Below, piece by piece: positions 8,608-17,006 of a DNA stretch of 60,469 bases (position 1 is its first letter; each line of letters begins with the position of its first letter). The position numbers and the translations under genes were made by a program. Origin of the DNA: an uncultured Flavobacteriales bacterium (GTDB lineage Bacteria > Bacteroidota > Bacteroidia > Flavobacteriales > UBA1820); assembly GCA_938023515.1 (NCBI GenBank), contig CALJDR010000060.1, positions 1-60,469 on the forward strand, given 5' to 3'. The notes below the pieces were generated by a model. It was given only the letters and a program-made list of their open reading frames with translations. It did not search any database and was not told the origin of the DNA.

Positions 8608-8615
8608 TATATTTG
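8608..8615 (+). promoter_or_regulatory. -7 box TATATTTG for the YgbA-type gene
   Basis: Exact TAnnTTTG match 14 nt before the ATG at 8629. No clear -33 element is visible. Confidence 0.55.
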
Positions 8616-8628
8616 GAAAAGGGAAACA

Positions 8629-8988
8629 ATGAAAACGGACGAGGAAACACAAGTCGGATACCAGGCGCGGGTAGTGGCCCGAATGATCTCCGTATACTGC
8701 CGGGCGCAGCATAGGCACCGGGAGGGACTTTGCCCTTCGTGCAGGGAACTCAGGGAATATGCCTGGCAGCGGCTCGAAAAATGCCCTTTTGGGAAAGAAA
8801 AGCCGAACTGTTCCTCCTGTATCGTACATTGTTACCTCCCCGAAATGCGGGAGCGCATAAAAGAAGTGATGCGGTATGCGGGCCCCCGGATGTTGTTCCA
8901 TTATCCCTGGGATGCGGTGGCGTACCTTTTCCGTAAAAGAAGAAAGAGCGTATCTTTGCCTCAGAGGGGAAAAAATCACTCCCGCTAA
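8629..8988 (+). CDS. Nitrous oxide-stimulated promoter (YgbA_NO) family protein
   Basis: 119 residues. Cysteines are arranged as CRAQHRHREGLCPSC near residue 25 and CPFGKEKPNCSSCIVHC near residue 48, as in the YgbA_NO family (PF11756 type). This pattern suggests a bound metal or Fe-S cluster. Enterobacterial ygbA is induced by nitrosative stress; whether that holds here is inference. The basic C-terminus (FRKRRKS) is typical. Single-gene unit. Confidence 0.78.
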   Translation: MKTDEETQVGYQARVVARMISVYCRAQHRHREGLCPSCRELREYAWQRLEKCPFGKEKPNCSSCIVHCYLPEMRERIKEVMRYAGPRMLFHYPWDAVAYLFRKRRKSVSLPQRGKNHSR

Positions 8989-9049
8989 ACAACCCATGAC
9001 GGGATTTCTCCCAAACCGGCAGTCCGGCGAAAAATAGCCGTATCCCAAA

Positions 9050-9086
9050 TAAAAAAACAGCCTTCTATTTAGAAGGCTGCTTTTGT
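9050..9086. terminator. Bidirectional terminator between the YgbA-type gene and cdd
   Basis: CAGCCTTCT (9058-9066) pairs perfectly with AGAAGGCTG (9071-9079) around an ATTT loop. A-rich and T-rich flanks let it work on both strands of this convergent pair. Confidence 0.85.
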
Positions 9087-9092
9087 TTGGCA

Positions 9093-9587
9093 TTATCGTT
9101 TCAGGTCTTCTTTGCCGAAACTGAACGGCAGGAGGTCGGATATGTCGGCCGTTTTGACAGCCGGGGCGGGTGAAGTGCCCGTAAAAATGATCTCGATAGG
9201 GCTTTCCTGTTTTTGGGCGTATTCGAGGATCGCCTGCCGGCAGGCTCCGCAAGGGGCCACCGGTTCGCCGTTCTCCTGCCCGCGGCGGCCGCCGGAGATG
9301 GCGATGCGGCGGATATTTTTTCCCGGATGCGCGGCGGAAGCATAGTAAACGGCTACCCGTTCGGCGCAGAGGCTCGATGGGAAAGCGGCGTTTTCCTGGT
9401 TGTTCCCTGTGACTACCGTTCCGTCCTCCAACAGGACGGCGGCCCCTACCAGAAAGTCGGAATAGGCGGCGTAGGCATTTTCCCGGGCAGCCATCGCTGC
9501 ACGGATCAGTTCCAATTCGTCGGCCGGGATATCCTGGGGCCGGGCGTAGTAAGTATAGGTAAAGGTGTTCTCTTTGTTCTTTTCCAT
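9093..9587 (-). CDS. cdd: Cytidine deaminase
   Basis: 164 residues. Hydrolytic deamination of cytidine/deoxycytidine in pyrimidine salvage. The zinc site is visible as CAERVAV (ligand Cys with the catalytic Glu) and PCGACRQ (two Cys), as in the three-Cys tetrameric class. The proton-accepting region SDFLVGAAVLLEDG precedes it. I start at the ATG at 9587 (MEKNKEN); the upstream in-frame TTG at 9611 adds eight unlikely residues. Confidence 0.92.
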   Translation of the reverse strand: MEKNKENTFTYTYYARPQDIPADELELIRAAMAARENAYAAYSDFLVGAAVLLEDGTVVTGNNQENAAFPSSLCAERVAVYYASAAHPGKNIRRIAISGGRRGQENGEPVAPCGACRQAILEYAQKQESPIEIIFTGTSPAPAVKTADISDLLPFSFGKEDLKR

Positions 9588-9694
9588 GGAAGTTTTCTTT
9601 TGAAACGGCAATATAGGGCATTTTATTTTTTCCGCAAAGCGGAAAATCCCGCGTCCTTGCGTAACTTTACGGAGTTAAATACTCGGAATAGCCC

Positions 9695-10486
9695 ATGAAA
9701 AAGAAGGAAACGGCCGAATTTATTACAGGCTGGCTGAAAGATTACCTGCAAAACAGCCGGACGAAAGGATATGTGGTAGGGGTGTCGGGCGGTGTGGATT
9801 CGGCGCTGGTATCGACCCTGTGTGCCCGTACGGGAGTGCCGGTGCTCTGTTTGACGATGCCGATCCATCAGGCGGCCAGCCATGTGGGGCGTGCCGAAGA
9901 GCAATGCGCGTTTTTGGTGAAAGAATACCCGAACGTACGGGTAGAAAATATCGACCTGACGGCGCCTTTCGATGCGTTGGCCCAAGTATTATCCCGCAGT
10001 GACGACCGCAAAACGTACGATCTGGCACTGGCCAATACCCGTTCCCGACTGAGGATGACAGCCCTTTACCAGGCGGCAGCGGTTCACGGATATTTGGTGG
10101 CAGGTACCGGTAATAAGATCGAAGATTTCGGGGTCGGTTTTTTTACCAAATGGGGAGACGGCGGTGTGGATCTGAGCCCTATCGGCGATCTGACCAAAAC
10201 ACAGGTCTACGAACTGGCCGGATATCTGGGCGTACCGCAGAGCATCTTGGATGCAGAACCCTCCGACGGGCTGTTCGATGACGACCAAACCGACAGTATG
10301 CAGATCGGTGCCTCCTATCCCGAACTCGAATGGGCGATGGATAGGGTGCGGGAAGGATTTTCGGAAAAGGACTTTACCGGCCGCCAGGCGGAAGTGATAC
10401 GGATTTACCGGACACGCCATGCGGCCAACGCCCATAAGATGAACCCTATTCCCGTGTGTGAACTCCCTAAGGATTTATTGGAATGA
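9695..10486 (+). CDS. nadE: Ammonia-dependent NAD+ synthetase
   Basis: 263 residues, catalysing the last step of NAD synthesis from nicotinate adenine dinucleotide with ATP and ammonia. The PP-loop is GVSGGVDSALV at about residue 28. GTGNKIEDFGVGFFTKWGD and the loop DGLFDDDQTD are NadE hallmarks. No glutaminase (nitrilase) domain is fused, so ammonia or a separate amidase must supply nitrogen. Likely promoter TAACTTTA at 9662-9669. It converges on the TPR gene with only a 12-bp gap and no visible terminator. Confidence 0.93.
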   Translation: MKKKETAEFITGWLKDYLQNSRTKGYVVGVSGGVDSALVSTLCARTGVPVLCLTMPIHQAASHVGRAEEQCAFLVKEYPNVRVENIDLTAPFDALAQVLSRSDDRKTYDLALANTRSRLRMTALYQAAAVHGYLVAGTGNKIEDFGVGFFTKWGDGGVDLSPIGDLTKTQVYELAGYLGVPQSILDAEPSDGLFDDDQTDSMQIGASYPELEWAMDRVREGFSEKDFTGRQAEVIRIYRTRHAANAHKMNPIPVCELPKDLLE

Positions 10487-10498
10487 TCGTTTAGCGGT

Positions 10499-11791
10499 TC
10501 AGTCGCATTTAGCGGCCAGTTCGCTGATAGCGTGGCGGCATTTTTCGAGCAGGGCGTTGTCCGAAGACATGGCCGCCAGGAAAGCCGCTTTGTTGAACGA
10601 TTCGAGGGCGTAGCGTTTTTTCTGCCCGGAAAGGATCTGGAACTGCCCGCGGTAATACATCGGCAAGGCATAGGACGGATTGGCCTCCATCGCTTTGTCG
10701 AAGTAGAGCATCGGATTGCCAGCGGCCGGATAGCGGTCCATCGCCGAGATACCTTTGCGCAGGTAGGCTTCGGCGTCCTTGCTGTCTTTGTCGAGGATAC
10801 GGTCGAAATACCGGTCGGCCTCGGCGCTCTGTCCGGAATCCTGAAGGTATTCGCCCTTGCGGATATTGGCCAGCCGGTTTTCAGGGTCCGTTTCCAATAC
10901 TTTATCGAAATAGACGGCTGCCTCTTTCCAGCGCCCTTGGGCGATCAGTTCCTCCCCGATCTCCAGATAAGGAGCCGTGGAATGGGGGGCCAGGCGGAAA
11001 GCCTGCTCCATCGATTCTATCATACGGTCGGTGTCTCCCACTCCTTTATAGGCTTTTCCGAGGAAATAATGGACTTCGGCGGTATTTTCCCCCCGGGAGA
11101 GCATATTGGCGAAATGCCGCAGGGAATCGGCGTACATCTTGTTGTCCAACAGGGTGAGGGCCAGCCGCAGTTCGTTCTTTTCCGACCGGCGGTATTTTTC
11201 GATCGACCGGTCCTGTGCCAGGGCGGCTTTGTCGTTGTCTGGGTTCATGCGGACAACTTTCCCGAACAGATTGATCGCCTTGTCGTATTCTTTAAGTCCG
11301 AAAAAGGCTTTGGCTGCCTGGAAATTGGCCGCTTCGGACTCCGGGTGCCGGGACAAAAGGTCTTCCGCGACCCGGCTGGCGTTCTTGAAATCGCCTTTTT
11401 TTACTAAAAGTTCGCTTTTGGCCAGATAGGCATTCTCGTCGGAAGGAGTGATGGAGATGATGCGGTCGAAACATTCGATGGCTTCGTCCAGCCGGTCTTC
11501 GCGGGCCAGGAGCAAGGCCTTATAGTTGTAGGCGACGGTATTTTCCGGAAAATCGAGTAGCGCCCGGTCTATGCATTTGCCGGCATCCTCGTAGGATTCG
11601 AGTGCGAAAAGGGCTTTGAGTTTTCCTTCAAGGGCTTCGGCCGATGTTTGGGGATGGTTCCCGGCGGCATCGAAATACCCGAGGGCTTTGTGGTAGTCTT
11701 CTTTCTCCAGCATTTCGTTCCCCCGGCGCAGGAATTCCGCTTCGGGAGATTCTCCGCCATAACGGCGGTAAAGGTCTTCAAGTACACACAT
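10499..11791 (-). CDS. Tetratricopeptide-repeat protein
   Basis: 430 residues made almost wholly of TPR-type helix pairs. Repeats are seen at YHKALGYFDAAGNHP, LDEAIECFDRIISITP, YDKAINLFGKVVRMNP, WKEAAVYFDKVLETDP and others, about nine to ten in all. No signal peptide is evident, so it is probably a cytoplasmic scaffold. I choose the ATG at 11791 (MCVLEDLYRRYG) over the in-frame TTG at 11851. Partner unknown; neighbours give no clue. Confidence 0.85.
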   Translation of the reverse strand: MCVLEDLYRRYGGESPEAEFLRRGNEMLEKEDYHKALGYFDAAGNHPQTSAEALEGKLKALFALESYEDAGKCIDRALLDFPENTVAYNYKALLLAREDRLDEAIECFDRIISITPSDENAYLAKSELLVKKGDFKNASRVAEDLLSRHPESEAANFQAAKAFFGLKEYDKAINLFGKVVRMNPDNDKAALAQDRSIEKYRRSEKNELRLALTLLDNKMYADSLRHFANMLSRGENTAEVHYFLGKAYKGVGDTDRMIESMEQAFRLAPHSTAPYLEIGEELIAQGRWKEAAVYFDKVLETDPENRLANIRKGEYLQDSGQSAEADRYFDRILDKDSKDAEAYLRKGISAMDRYPAAGNPMLYFDKAMEANPSYALPMYYRGQFQILSGQKKRYALESFNKAAFLAAMSSDNALLEKCRHAISELAAKCD

Positions 11792-11899
11792 GTGAGGGTA
11801 GCAGTAGTTTTTTAACGAGAACAAGGTAGGTACTTCACCCCTAAAAAGCAAGGTTTTACTCTGTTAAAATATTGGAAAATTCCTGTAGGGGTGAGAATA

Positions 11900-11933
11900 A
11901 AAAAGCGCCGGAGTTTTGTTCCGGCACTTTTTT
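11900..11933. terminator. Terminator downstream of the OmpA lipoprotein gene
   Basis: Stem GCCGGA/TCCGGC extended past one mismatch by five A-T/G-C pairs, with T runs on both sides. It ends the minus-strand gene at 11949. Confidence 0.75.
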
Positions 11934-11948
11934 AGAAGAGAAAACGGA

Positions 11949-12917
11949 TCAGTCGATCTGGAGTTCGTCGAGCATTTTCTCGATCACGGACAGGTCCGGG
12001 GTGATGATCACCTCCGTACGGCGGTTGCGGGCCCGGTTGTCCGCATTGGTATTGGGCAGCACCGGTTCGTATTCGCTGCGCCCGGCCGCGGTGATGTTGC
12101 GGGGATTGATGGCTTTGTTGTCGGTGATGAGTTTCACGATGGACGTGGCGCGCATCACGCTCAGGTCCCAGTTGTCTTTCAGGGCGCCCGAACCCCGGTA
12201 CGGTACATTATCCGTATGGCCCTCGATCATAATGCGGATATCGGGTTGGGAAACGAGCACTTTGGTGATCTCCTCGATAGCCCGGCGGCCTTCGCTGTTC
12301 ACCTGCCAACTGCCCGAAGGGAAAAGAAGGCGGTTTTCGAGCGAAACGTATATTTTGCCGTCGCGCTGGGAAATGGTCAGCCCCTTTCCTTCGTAGCCCA
12401 CCAGGGCTTTCATCAGGTCGTTCTTGATGGAGGATAGTTTGTCCTGTATTTGGGCGATCATGCCTTCCAACTGGGCTACGCGGGTTTCGCGGGCGCGAAG
12501 GTCGGCTTGTTTTTTGGCCAGTTCCGCTTCGAGAGCGGCGATACTGTCCTGTTTGGCCTTGAGTTCGGCCAGAAACTCCCGGGACTGTTTGGAAGAGGCA
12601 TCCAGCAAGTCCTCTTTGCCCCGGAGCATCTTTTGATAGGCCTCCTGCGCCTCGGCATGCTGCCGTTTCAGTTCGTCGAGTGCCGCTTTGTCCGCGGCGG
12701 CCTGTTTTTTGACCGATTCCATCTGTGCGGCGAGCTCCTCGTACAGGGAGCGGTATTTATTGGCCTCGGAGAGGTTTTTCTGGTTCTCGCTGGCCAATGC
12801 TTCGTTTTCGGCCACGGCATCCGCATGGCGGGAGGCCAGTTCGTTGTACAGTTTTTTGGATACGCAGCTGCTGAAAACGACAGCGGCTGTCAAAAGAACG
12901 AGGATCCGGGTCTTCAT
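11949..12917 (-). CDS. OmpA-family peptidoglycan-binding lipoprotein
   Basis: 322 residues. A lipoprotein signal with lipobox VFSSC (Cys about residue 18) targets it to the outer membrane. Residues about 25-180 form a long Ala/Glu/Lys-rich coiled coil, followed by an OmpA/MotB domain. Peptidoglycan-binding residues are seen in EGHTDNVPYRG and ARNRRTEV. The layout matches Pal-like or periplasm-spanning OmpA lipoproteins. ATG at 12917 is chosen because the signal peptide starts there (MKTRILVLL). Confidence 0.9.
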   Translation of the reverse strand: MKTRILVLLTAAVVFSSCVSKKLYNELASRHADAVAENEALASENQKNLSEANKYRSLYEELAAQMESVKKQAAADKAALDELKRQHAEAQEAYQKMLRGKEDLLDASSKQSREFLAELKAKQDSIAALEAELAKKQADLRARETRVAQLEGMIAQIQDKLSSIKNDLMKALVGYEGKGLTISQRDGKIYVSLENRLLFPSGSWQVNSEGRRAIEEITKVLVSQPDIRIMIEGHTDNVPYRGSGALKDNWDLSVMRATSIVKLITDNKAINPRNITAAGRSEYEPVLPNTNADNRARNRRTEVIITPDLSVIEKMLDELQID

Positions 12918-12983
12918 GGACGGTGTTTTTGGATTTGTATGGTTTCGACAGGCCAATTTACGGCATTTCGGCAAAACCGAACG

Positions 12984-14816
12984 TTAAAGGATTTTAAAAA
13001 GCTCCATCCGGCAGTGGTGGCAGTCGAATTCGGCCCGCAGGGAGATGTTCCCGCTCTTCAGTACGAGGTACGGGAGGTCTTTCCCATTTTTTCCGCCGTA
13101 GCGGAGACATCGCCCCAGACTGTATTTCAGGCAATGCCGGCATACGGCCAGTCGGGCATTCGGAGTCTGTGCCAGCTCGAAAGCCGGGGCCGGGGATTTG
13201 ACACCGCACCCCTCGTAGAAACGACGTGCCAGGTGGTTGGATACATTCAGCCGGTAATCCGTATCGAGGCTTGCGGGTACGGGTGGATGGCCGATGGGCC
13301 GGATATTCCGGCGGGAAAGGACATCTTCGGTGCGGGTGATGCGCAAACTGTCGATGGCGCTGCGGCGAAGGTCTGCCACGGCGGACAAGGGAATGAAATG
13401 TTCGCCGGGCAGGTCTATCGTGATCGTTCCGGCCTCGAATTCCGTGTCGCCCAGCTTGGAAAGAGCCGCGGTAATGCGCTCCCGTTGGGGTGTTTTTGCC
13501 GGGGTGTGTTCGGCAGGTATATCGACCGAAGCCAGGAATCCATTTTTGTCCGAAACGGAAAGCCGGTAGCCCTCCGGCGTTTCGGAAAGATGGAAATCCA
13601 CGGTCACTTTCCGTTCGGCGCTTTTGGCGGAGAGCACCCGGGACAAGGCCGCGTCCGAATTGCGAAAAAGCAGGTCGCCGGGTCTAACATCCGGCATTTT
13701 GAACGGGAATAACCAGCTGCCCTCGGCCCGGTTGATATTGAATCCGCCGGAAGTGCCGTCGGGGCGCAGGAAGACAAAACCGTCTCCGGCGGAGAATTCC
13801 TCCGGGCTGTCGGCCGTCAGGCTGTCGCGGGAAACGGACTTTATTTTTCCGATGGGCTGCCCGAGGGATTTCGGAGTGGCAGGATTGGAGGGGTCTTCCG
13901 TCCGCCGGGCGGAAGGCAAATAGTCGGTAAAGCCCCGGTTGAAACTCCGGGATGGGTCGGGCCGGAAAGTCGTCCGGGTAATCCCGTCGGAAAGGCGCAT
14001 GAGGTCGTCCCGTCGGGCGATGATTCCGTCCAATGCCTGGCGGTACCAAGCGGTGACGTTCTTTACATAGGCGGTGTCCTTCAGCCGTCCTTCAATCTTG
14101 AAAGAGGTTACCCCGGCATCGATAAGGCCCTCCAGGGAATCCGTCCGGTTCATGTCTTTCAGGGAAAGCATATGGGCGCCCTTTCGGAGCAGGTTTCCGG
14201 CCGGGTCGAAGACGTCGAACGGCAGGCGGCATATCTGGGCGCAGTTACCCCGGTTGGCACTGCGGCCGGTGAAGGCCTGGCTGAGGTAACATTGTCCGCT
14301 GTAGCTCACGCAGAGGGCTCCGTGGATGAAGGCTTCGATTTCGGCGTCCGTATTTTGCGCGATGTCCGCGATCCCGTCCAGAGGTAATTCGCGGGCCACC
14401 ACCACCCGGGAAAATCCCGCCCGGTACAGGAAATCCGCTTTTTCGGGAGAATCGATATGGGCCTGGGTGCTGGCATGGAGTTCGATGGGCGGCAGATCCA
14501 TTTCGAGGATGCCCATATCCTGTACGATCAGGGCATCGGCCCCGGCCGTGTGAAGGTCTCGGATGAGTTTCTGGGCGGCCGGAAGTTCGGAGTCGCCCAG
14601 GATGGTGTTGAGCGTAATATAGACGCGGGCCCGGTATCGGTGCGCATATTGGCATAGGACGGCGATGTCTTCCACGGAGTTTCCCGCAGCCTTACGGGCC
14701 GAAAAGTCCGGGCCGCCGATGTAAACGGCATCCGCCCCGTGGTCGATGGCCGCCCGGGCGGTATCCAGGTCTTTGGCGGGGGAAAGGAGTTCTATTGTCC
14801 GTTTACCGATGGGCAT
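12984..14816 (-). CDS. U32-family protein, RlhA/TrhP-like RNA hydroxylation enzyme
   Basis: 610 residues. N-terminal U32 domain begins IELLSPAKDL and contains the family signature EAFIHGALCVSYSGQC around residue 160, with further Cys in GNCAQICR. A DUF3656-like middle and a C-terminal Cys cluster (CRHC, CLRYGG, CHHC) follow. Length and architecture resemble E. coli RlhA (YdcP), which hydroxylates a 23S rRNA cytidine; TrhP paralogues act on tRNA uridine. Peptidase activity is doubtful for this type. Starts 4 nt after the alr stop, so probably one transcript. Confidence 0.85.
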   Translation of the reverse strand: MPIGKRTIELLSPAKDLDTARAAIDHGADAVYIGGPDFSARKAAGNSVEDIAVLCQYAHRYRARVYITLNTILGDSELPAAQKLIRDLHTAGADALIVQDMGILEMDLPPIELHASTQAHIDSPEKADFLYRAGFSRVVVARELPLDGIADIAQNTDAEIEAFIHGALCVSYSGQCYLSQAFTGRSANRGNCAQICRLPFDVFDPAGNLLRKGAHMLSLKDMNRTDSLEGLIDAGVTSFKIEGRLKDTAYVKNVTAWYRQALDGIIARRDDLMRLSDGITRTTFRPDPSRSFNRGFTDYLPSARRTEDPSNPATPKSLGQPIGKIKSVSRDSLTADSPEEFSAGDGFVFLRPDGTSGGFNINRAEGSWLFPFKMPDVRPGDLLFRNSDAALSRVLSAKSAERKVTVDFHLSETPEGYRLSVSDKNGFLASVDIPAEHTPAKTPQRERITAALSKLGDTEFEAGTITIDLPGEHFIPLSAVADLRRSAIDSLRITRTEDVLSRRNIRPIGHPPVPASLDTDYRLNVSNHLARRFYEGCGVKSPAPAFELAQTPNARLAVCRHCLKYSLGRCLRYGGKNGKDLPYLVLKSGNISLRAEFDCHHCRMELFKIL

Positions 14817-14820
14817 GGGC

Positions 14821-16353
14821 TCAGATATCCAGTTTGTAGAGGCGTTTTACCCGGTCGGAGATGTTGGTCAGCACTTCGTAAGGGATCGTGCCCGTCGCTT
14901 CGGCGATCTCGCCGGCCGTGGGAAAATCGTCCCCGATCAGTACCACGTCGTCGCCTTCCCGGCAAGGGATGCCCGTGACGTCCACCATCATCATGTCCAT
15001 GCAAATGGAACCTACGATGGGGGCTTTCATCCCGGCGATCTGCACGTAACCGTTGCCGTTACCCCACAGGCGGCTGATCCCGTCGGCATACCCGATGGGC
15101 AGGGTGGCAATGTGCGAGACGTTCTTTACCCGGTAGCGGCGGTTGTAGCTTACCGTTTCACCGGGTTCGAGTTCCCGGATCTGGGAGATCACCGTGCGCA
15201 GGCGGGCGCATCCGGCCAATTGTTTTTGTTCGTTATAAAATGGGGAATAGCCGTACAGGCCCAGTCCTAAGCGTACCATATCGTATTGGTACTGTCCGTA
15301 GGCGGTCAGCCCGGCCGTATTGAGGATGTGGCGGAGCGGGTGGTAGCCAATACGTTTTATTAGCTCTGTGGACATCTTTTCGAAAAGATTGATCTGTCCC
15401 AGAGTGAATTGTTCCTCCCGGGGATCTTCGGCAGCCACCAGGTGAGAAAAGACGGAAGCTACCCGTACCGTGGGTATTTGTGCCAGCGTGTCGGCCAGGC
15501 CGCTTATCTGGCTGGATGAAAAGCCCAGGCGGTGCATGCCGGTGTCCAGCTTTATATGGATGGGATAGGGTTCGGCAAAAGAATAGTTGTCGAGTTCGGC
15601 CGCAAACTGCTCCAGTACCCGCAGGGAGTATATCTCGGGTTCCAACCGGTTTTTTATCAAAGTGGTGATGCTGCTGCGTTCGGGATTCATTACGATGATG
15701 GGCGTCTTTATGCCCCGCAGGCGCAGGTTGACCCCTTCGTCCACATAGGCCACACCCATGTAATCCACTCCCTTCTGTTCGAGTACCGAGGCTATTTCGA
15801 TGTCGCCCAGCCCGTAGGATTTGGCCTTTACCATGCACATGGTGCGCACCCCTTCGGTCATTTTCGAGCGGAGGTAGGCCAGATTGTGTTCGATGGCGTT
15901 GAGGTTGACCTCCAGCACCGTATCGTGCACTCGGCGCTGCATGATGGCTTCGATGCGGTGGGGGGAAAACCCGGCGGGTGCTTTGATCAGGACGGATTCG
16001 CTATGAAAATCGAATTTCGGAATATCGGCCAGCGCGTCTTCCATCCGGTTGTAGAGCAGGGCCAATTTGGGAAATGCGTAGCGGTAGGACGTGACTTCCG
16101 CCCCAAAGCATATCACATGCTTGAACTCGATGCGGCGCAGCATCAGGCCCACCTGGCGGAAATAATCGCCCGGTTCGTATCCTTCCGGTATCTCGAAGCC
16201 CAGAATGACGGAGATGTCCGCGTTCCATGTCTGAGATTTGAGGAACTCCAGCGACCGTTCATAGGAGTCCGGATCGGTGCCGCTAAAATCGCATATCAGG
16301 AAGCAGTCGTTCTTTCCGCGGGTTATTTCTAAAGAGTTTGTAATATTATGCAT
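14821..16353 (-). CDS. alr: Alanine racemase with N-terminal MurF C-domain remnant
   Basis: 510 residues. Residues about 143-510 form a full PLP-dependent alanine racemase making D-alanine for peptidoglycan: PLP Lys in MVKAKSYGLG (about 176), SRLWGN region, and the opposing CMDMMMVDVTG. Residues about 9-140 are not part of ordinary Alr. SLEITRGKNDCFLICDFSG through VLIKAPAGFSPHRIEAIMQ resembles the last (third) domain of MurF in the MurF-Alr fusions common in Bacteroidota. MurF's N-terminal and ATP-binding domains are missing, so the ligase half should be inactive. The first codons are AT-rich like the PIN gene 15 nt upstream, then composition switches abruptly. Confidence 0.93.
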   Translation of the reverse strand: MHNITNSLEITRGKNDCFLICDFSGTDPDSYERSLEFLKSQTWNADISVILGFEIPEGYEPGDYFRQVGLMLRRIEFKHVICFGAEVTSYRYAFPKLALLYNRMEDALADIPKFDFHSESVLIKAPAGFSPHRIEAIMQRRVHDTVLEVNLNAIEHNLAYLRSKMTEGVRTMCMVKAKSYGLGDIEIASVLEQKGVDYMGVAYVDEGVNLRLRGIKTPIIVMNPERSSITTLIKNRLEPEIYSLRVLEQFAAELDNYSFAEPYPIHIKLDTGMHRLGFSSSQISGLADTLAQIPTVRVASVFSHLVAAEDPREEQFTLGQINLFEKMSTELIKRIGYHPLRHILNTAGLTAYGQYQYDMVRLGLGLYGYSPFYNEQKQLAGCARLRTVISQIRELEPGETVSYNRRYRVKNVSHIATLPIGYADGISRLWGNGNGYVQIAGMKAPIVGSICMDMMMVDVTGIPCREGDDVVLIGDDFPTAGEIAEATGTIPYEVLTNISDRVKRLYKLDI

Positions 16354-16368
16354 ATTCTTATAATCTGA

Positions 16369-16827
16369 TCATAACATTTCAATGAATTTGTCGGCTAATA
16401 TAGCTTTGCCATTTAAGTTAGAAATACATTTATGTAATTTTAGATCGGCAGTAACCAATATGAGGTTGTTTTTTAGAGATGTCAGTCCGATAAGGGCATC
16501 CTTGCTGTTGTTCCCGGTCTTTTTTTGAATCTCCTCAATTGTCGGGATATCTTTTTTGTCTATAATTTTTGCATACCCAATTCTGGAAGTTCCGACGCAA
16601 AAACCTTCTGTAGGAATTTTATGTGCATCTGCGTTTCGAATAATTTTAAACAGTTCTGTTTTTTTAGAATGCCCGTCGGGAGTAAGTTTATTGTCGGGGA
16701 TCTGATTTATTTCATCTAACTGTATGTGGGTAACATATACGATGATAGTAGGCTTCTTGATTTTTTCCAGAGGAATTTCTCCGGATAATATTTTATCAAA
16801 GACATTGCTATCGAACATTACTTCCAT
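16369..16827 (-). CDS. PIN-domain protein, putative ribonuclease
   Basis: 152 residues, AT-rich compared with all neighbours. Acidic PIN residues are seen in MFDSNVFD (start), QLDEIN, NSKDALIG and VTADLKLH (end), so a Mg-dependent RNase fold like VapC or similar stand-alone PINs is likely. The -7 box at 16852-16859 excludes an upstream in-frame start at 16854; ATG at 16827 (MEVMFDSN) is chosen, with 16818 as alternative. No antitoxin-like gene is adjacent. Composition and isolated position suggest acquisition by transfer. Probably co-transcribed with alr. Confidence 0.75.
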   Translation of the reverse strand: MEVMFDSNVFDKILSGEIPLEKIKKPTIIVYVTHIQLDEINQIPDNKLTPDGHSKKTELFKIIRNADAHKIPTEGFCVGTSRIGYAKIIDKKDIPTIEEIQKKTGNNSKDALIGLTSLKNNLILVTADLKLHKCISNLNGKAILADKFIEML

Positions 16828-16851
16828 AATAATAGATAGAATTATATTCAG

Positions 16852-16859
16852 CAAAATTA
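16852..16859 (-). promoter_or_regulatory. -7 box TAATTTTG for PIN-alr
   Basis: Consensus TAnnTTTG on the minus strand giving a leader of about 20 nt to the ATG at 16827. It may be the only promoter for alr, since no clear one precedes 16353. Confidence 0.6.
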
Positions 16860-17006
16860 CTAAATAGCTGGGAGTGTTGCGCTATTATTTTTTTTGTAAC
16901 CCATACGTTAAAGATTATCTGTTTTTGCTTTCATGTCGGCGGAAAAATCGTAAATTTACCACGCTTTCATAAAAACATTAACCTTATCTTTTAAAAGAAT
17001 ACAATT

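Noticed and set aside
16369..16827. Complete toxin-antitoxin pair
   Set aside because: Only the PIN gene is present; neither flank encodes a small antitoxin-like DNA-binding protein.
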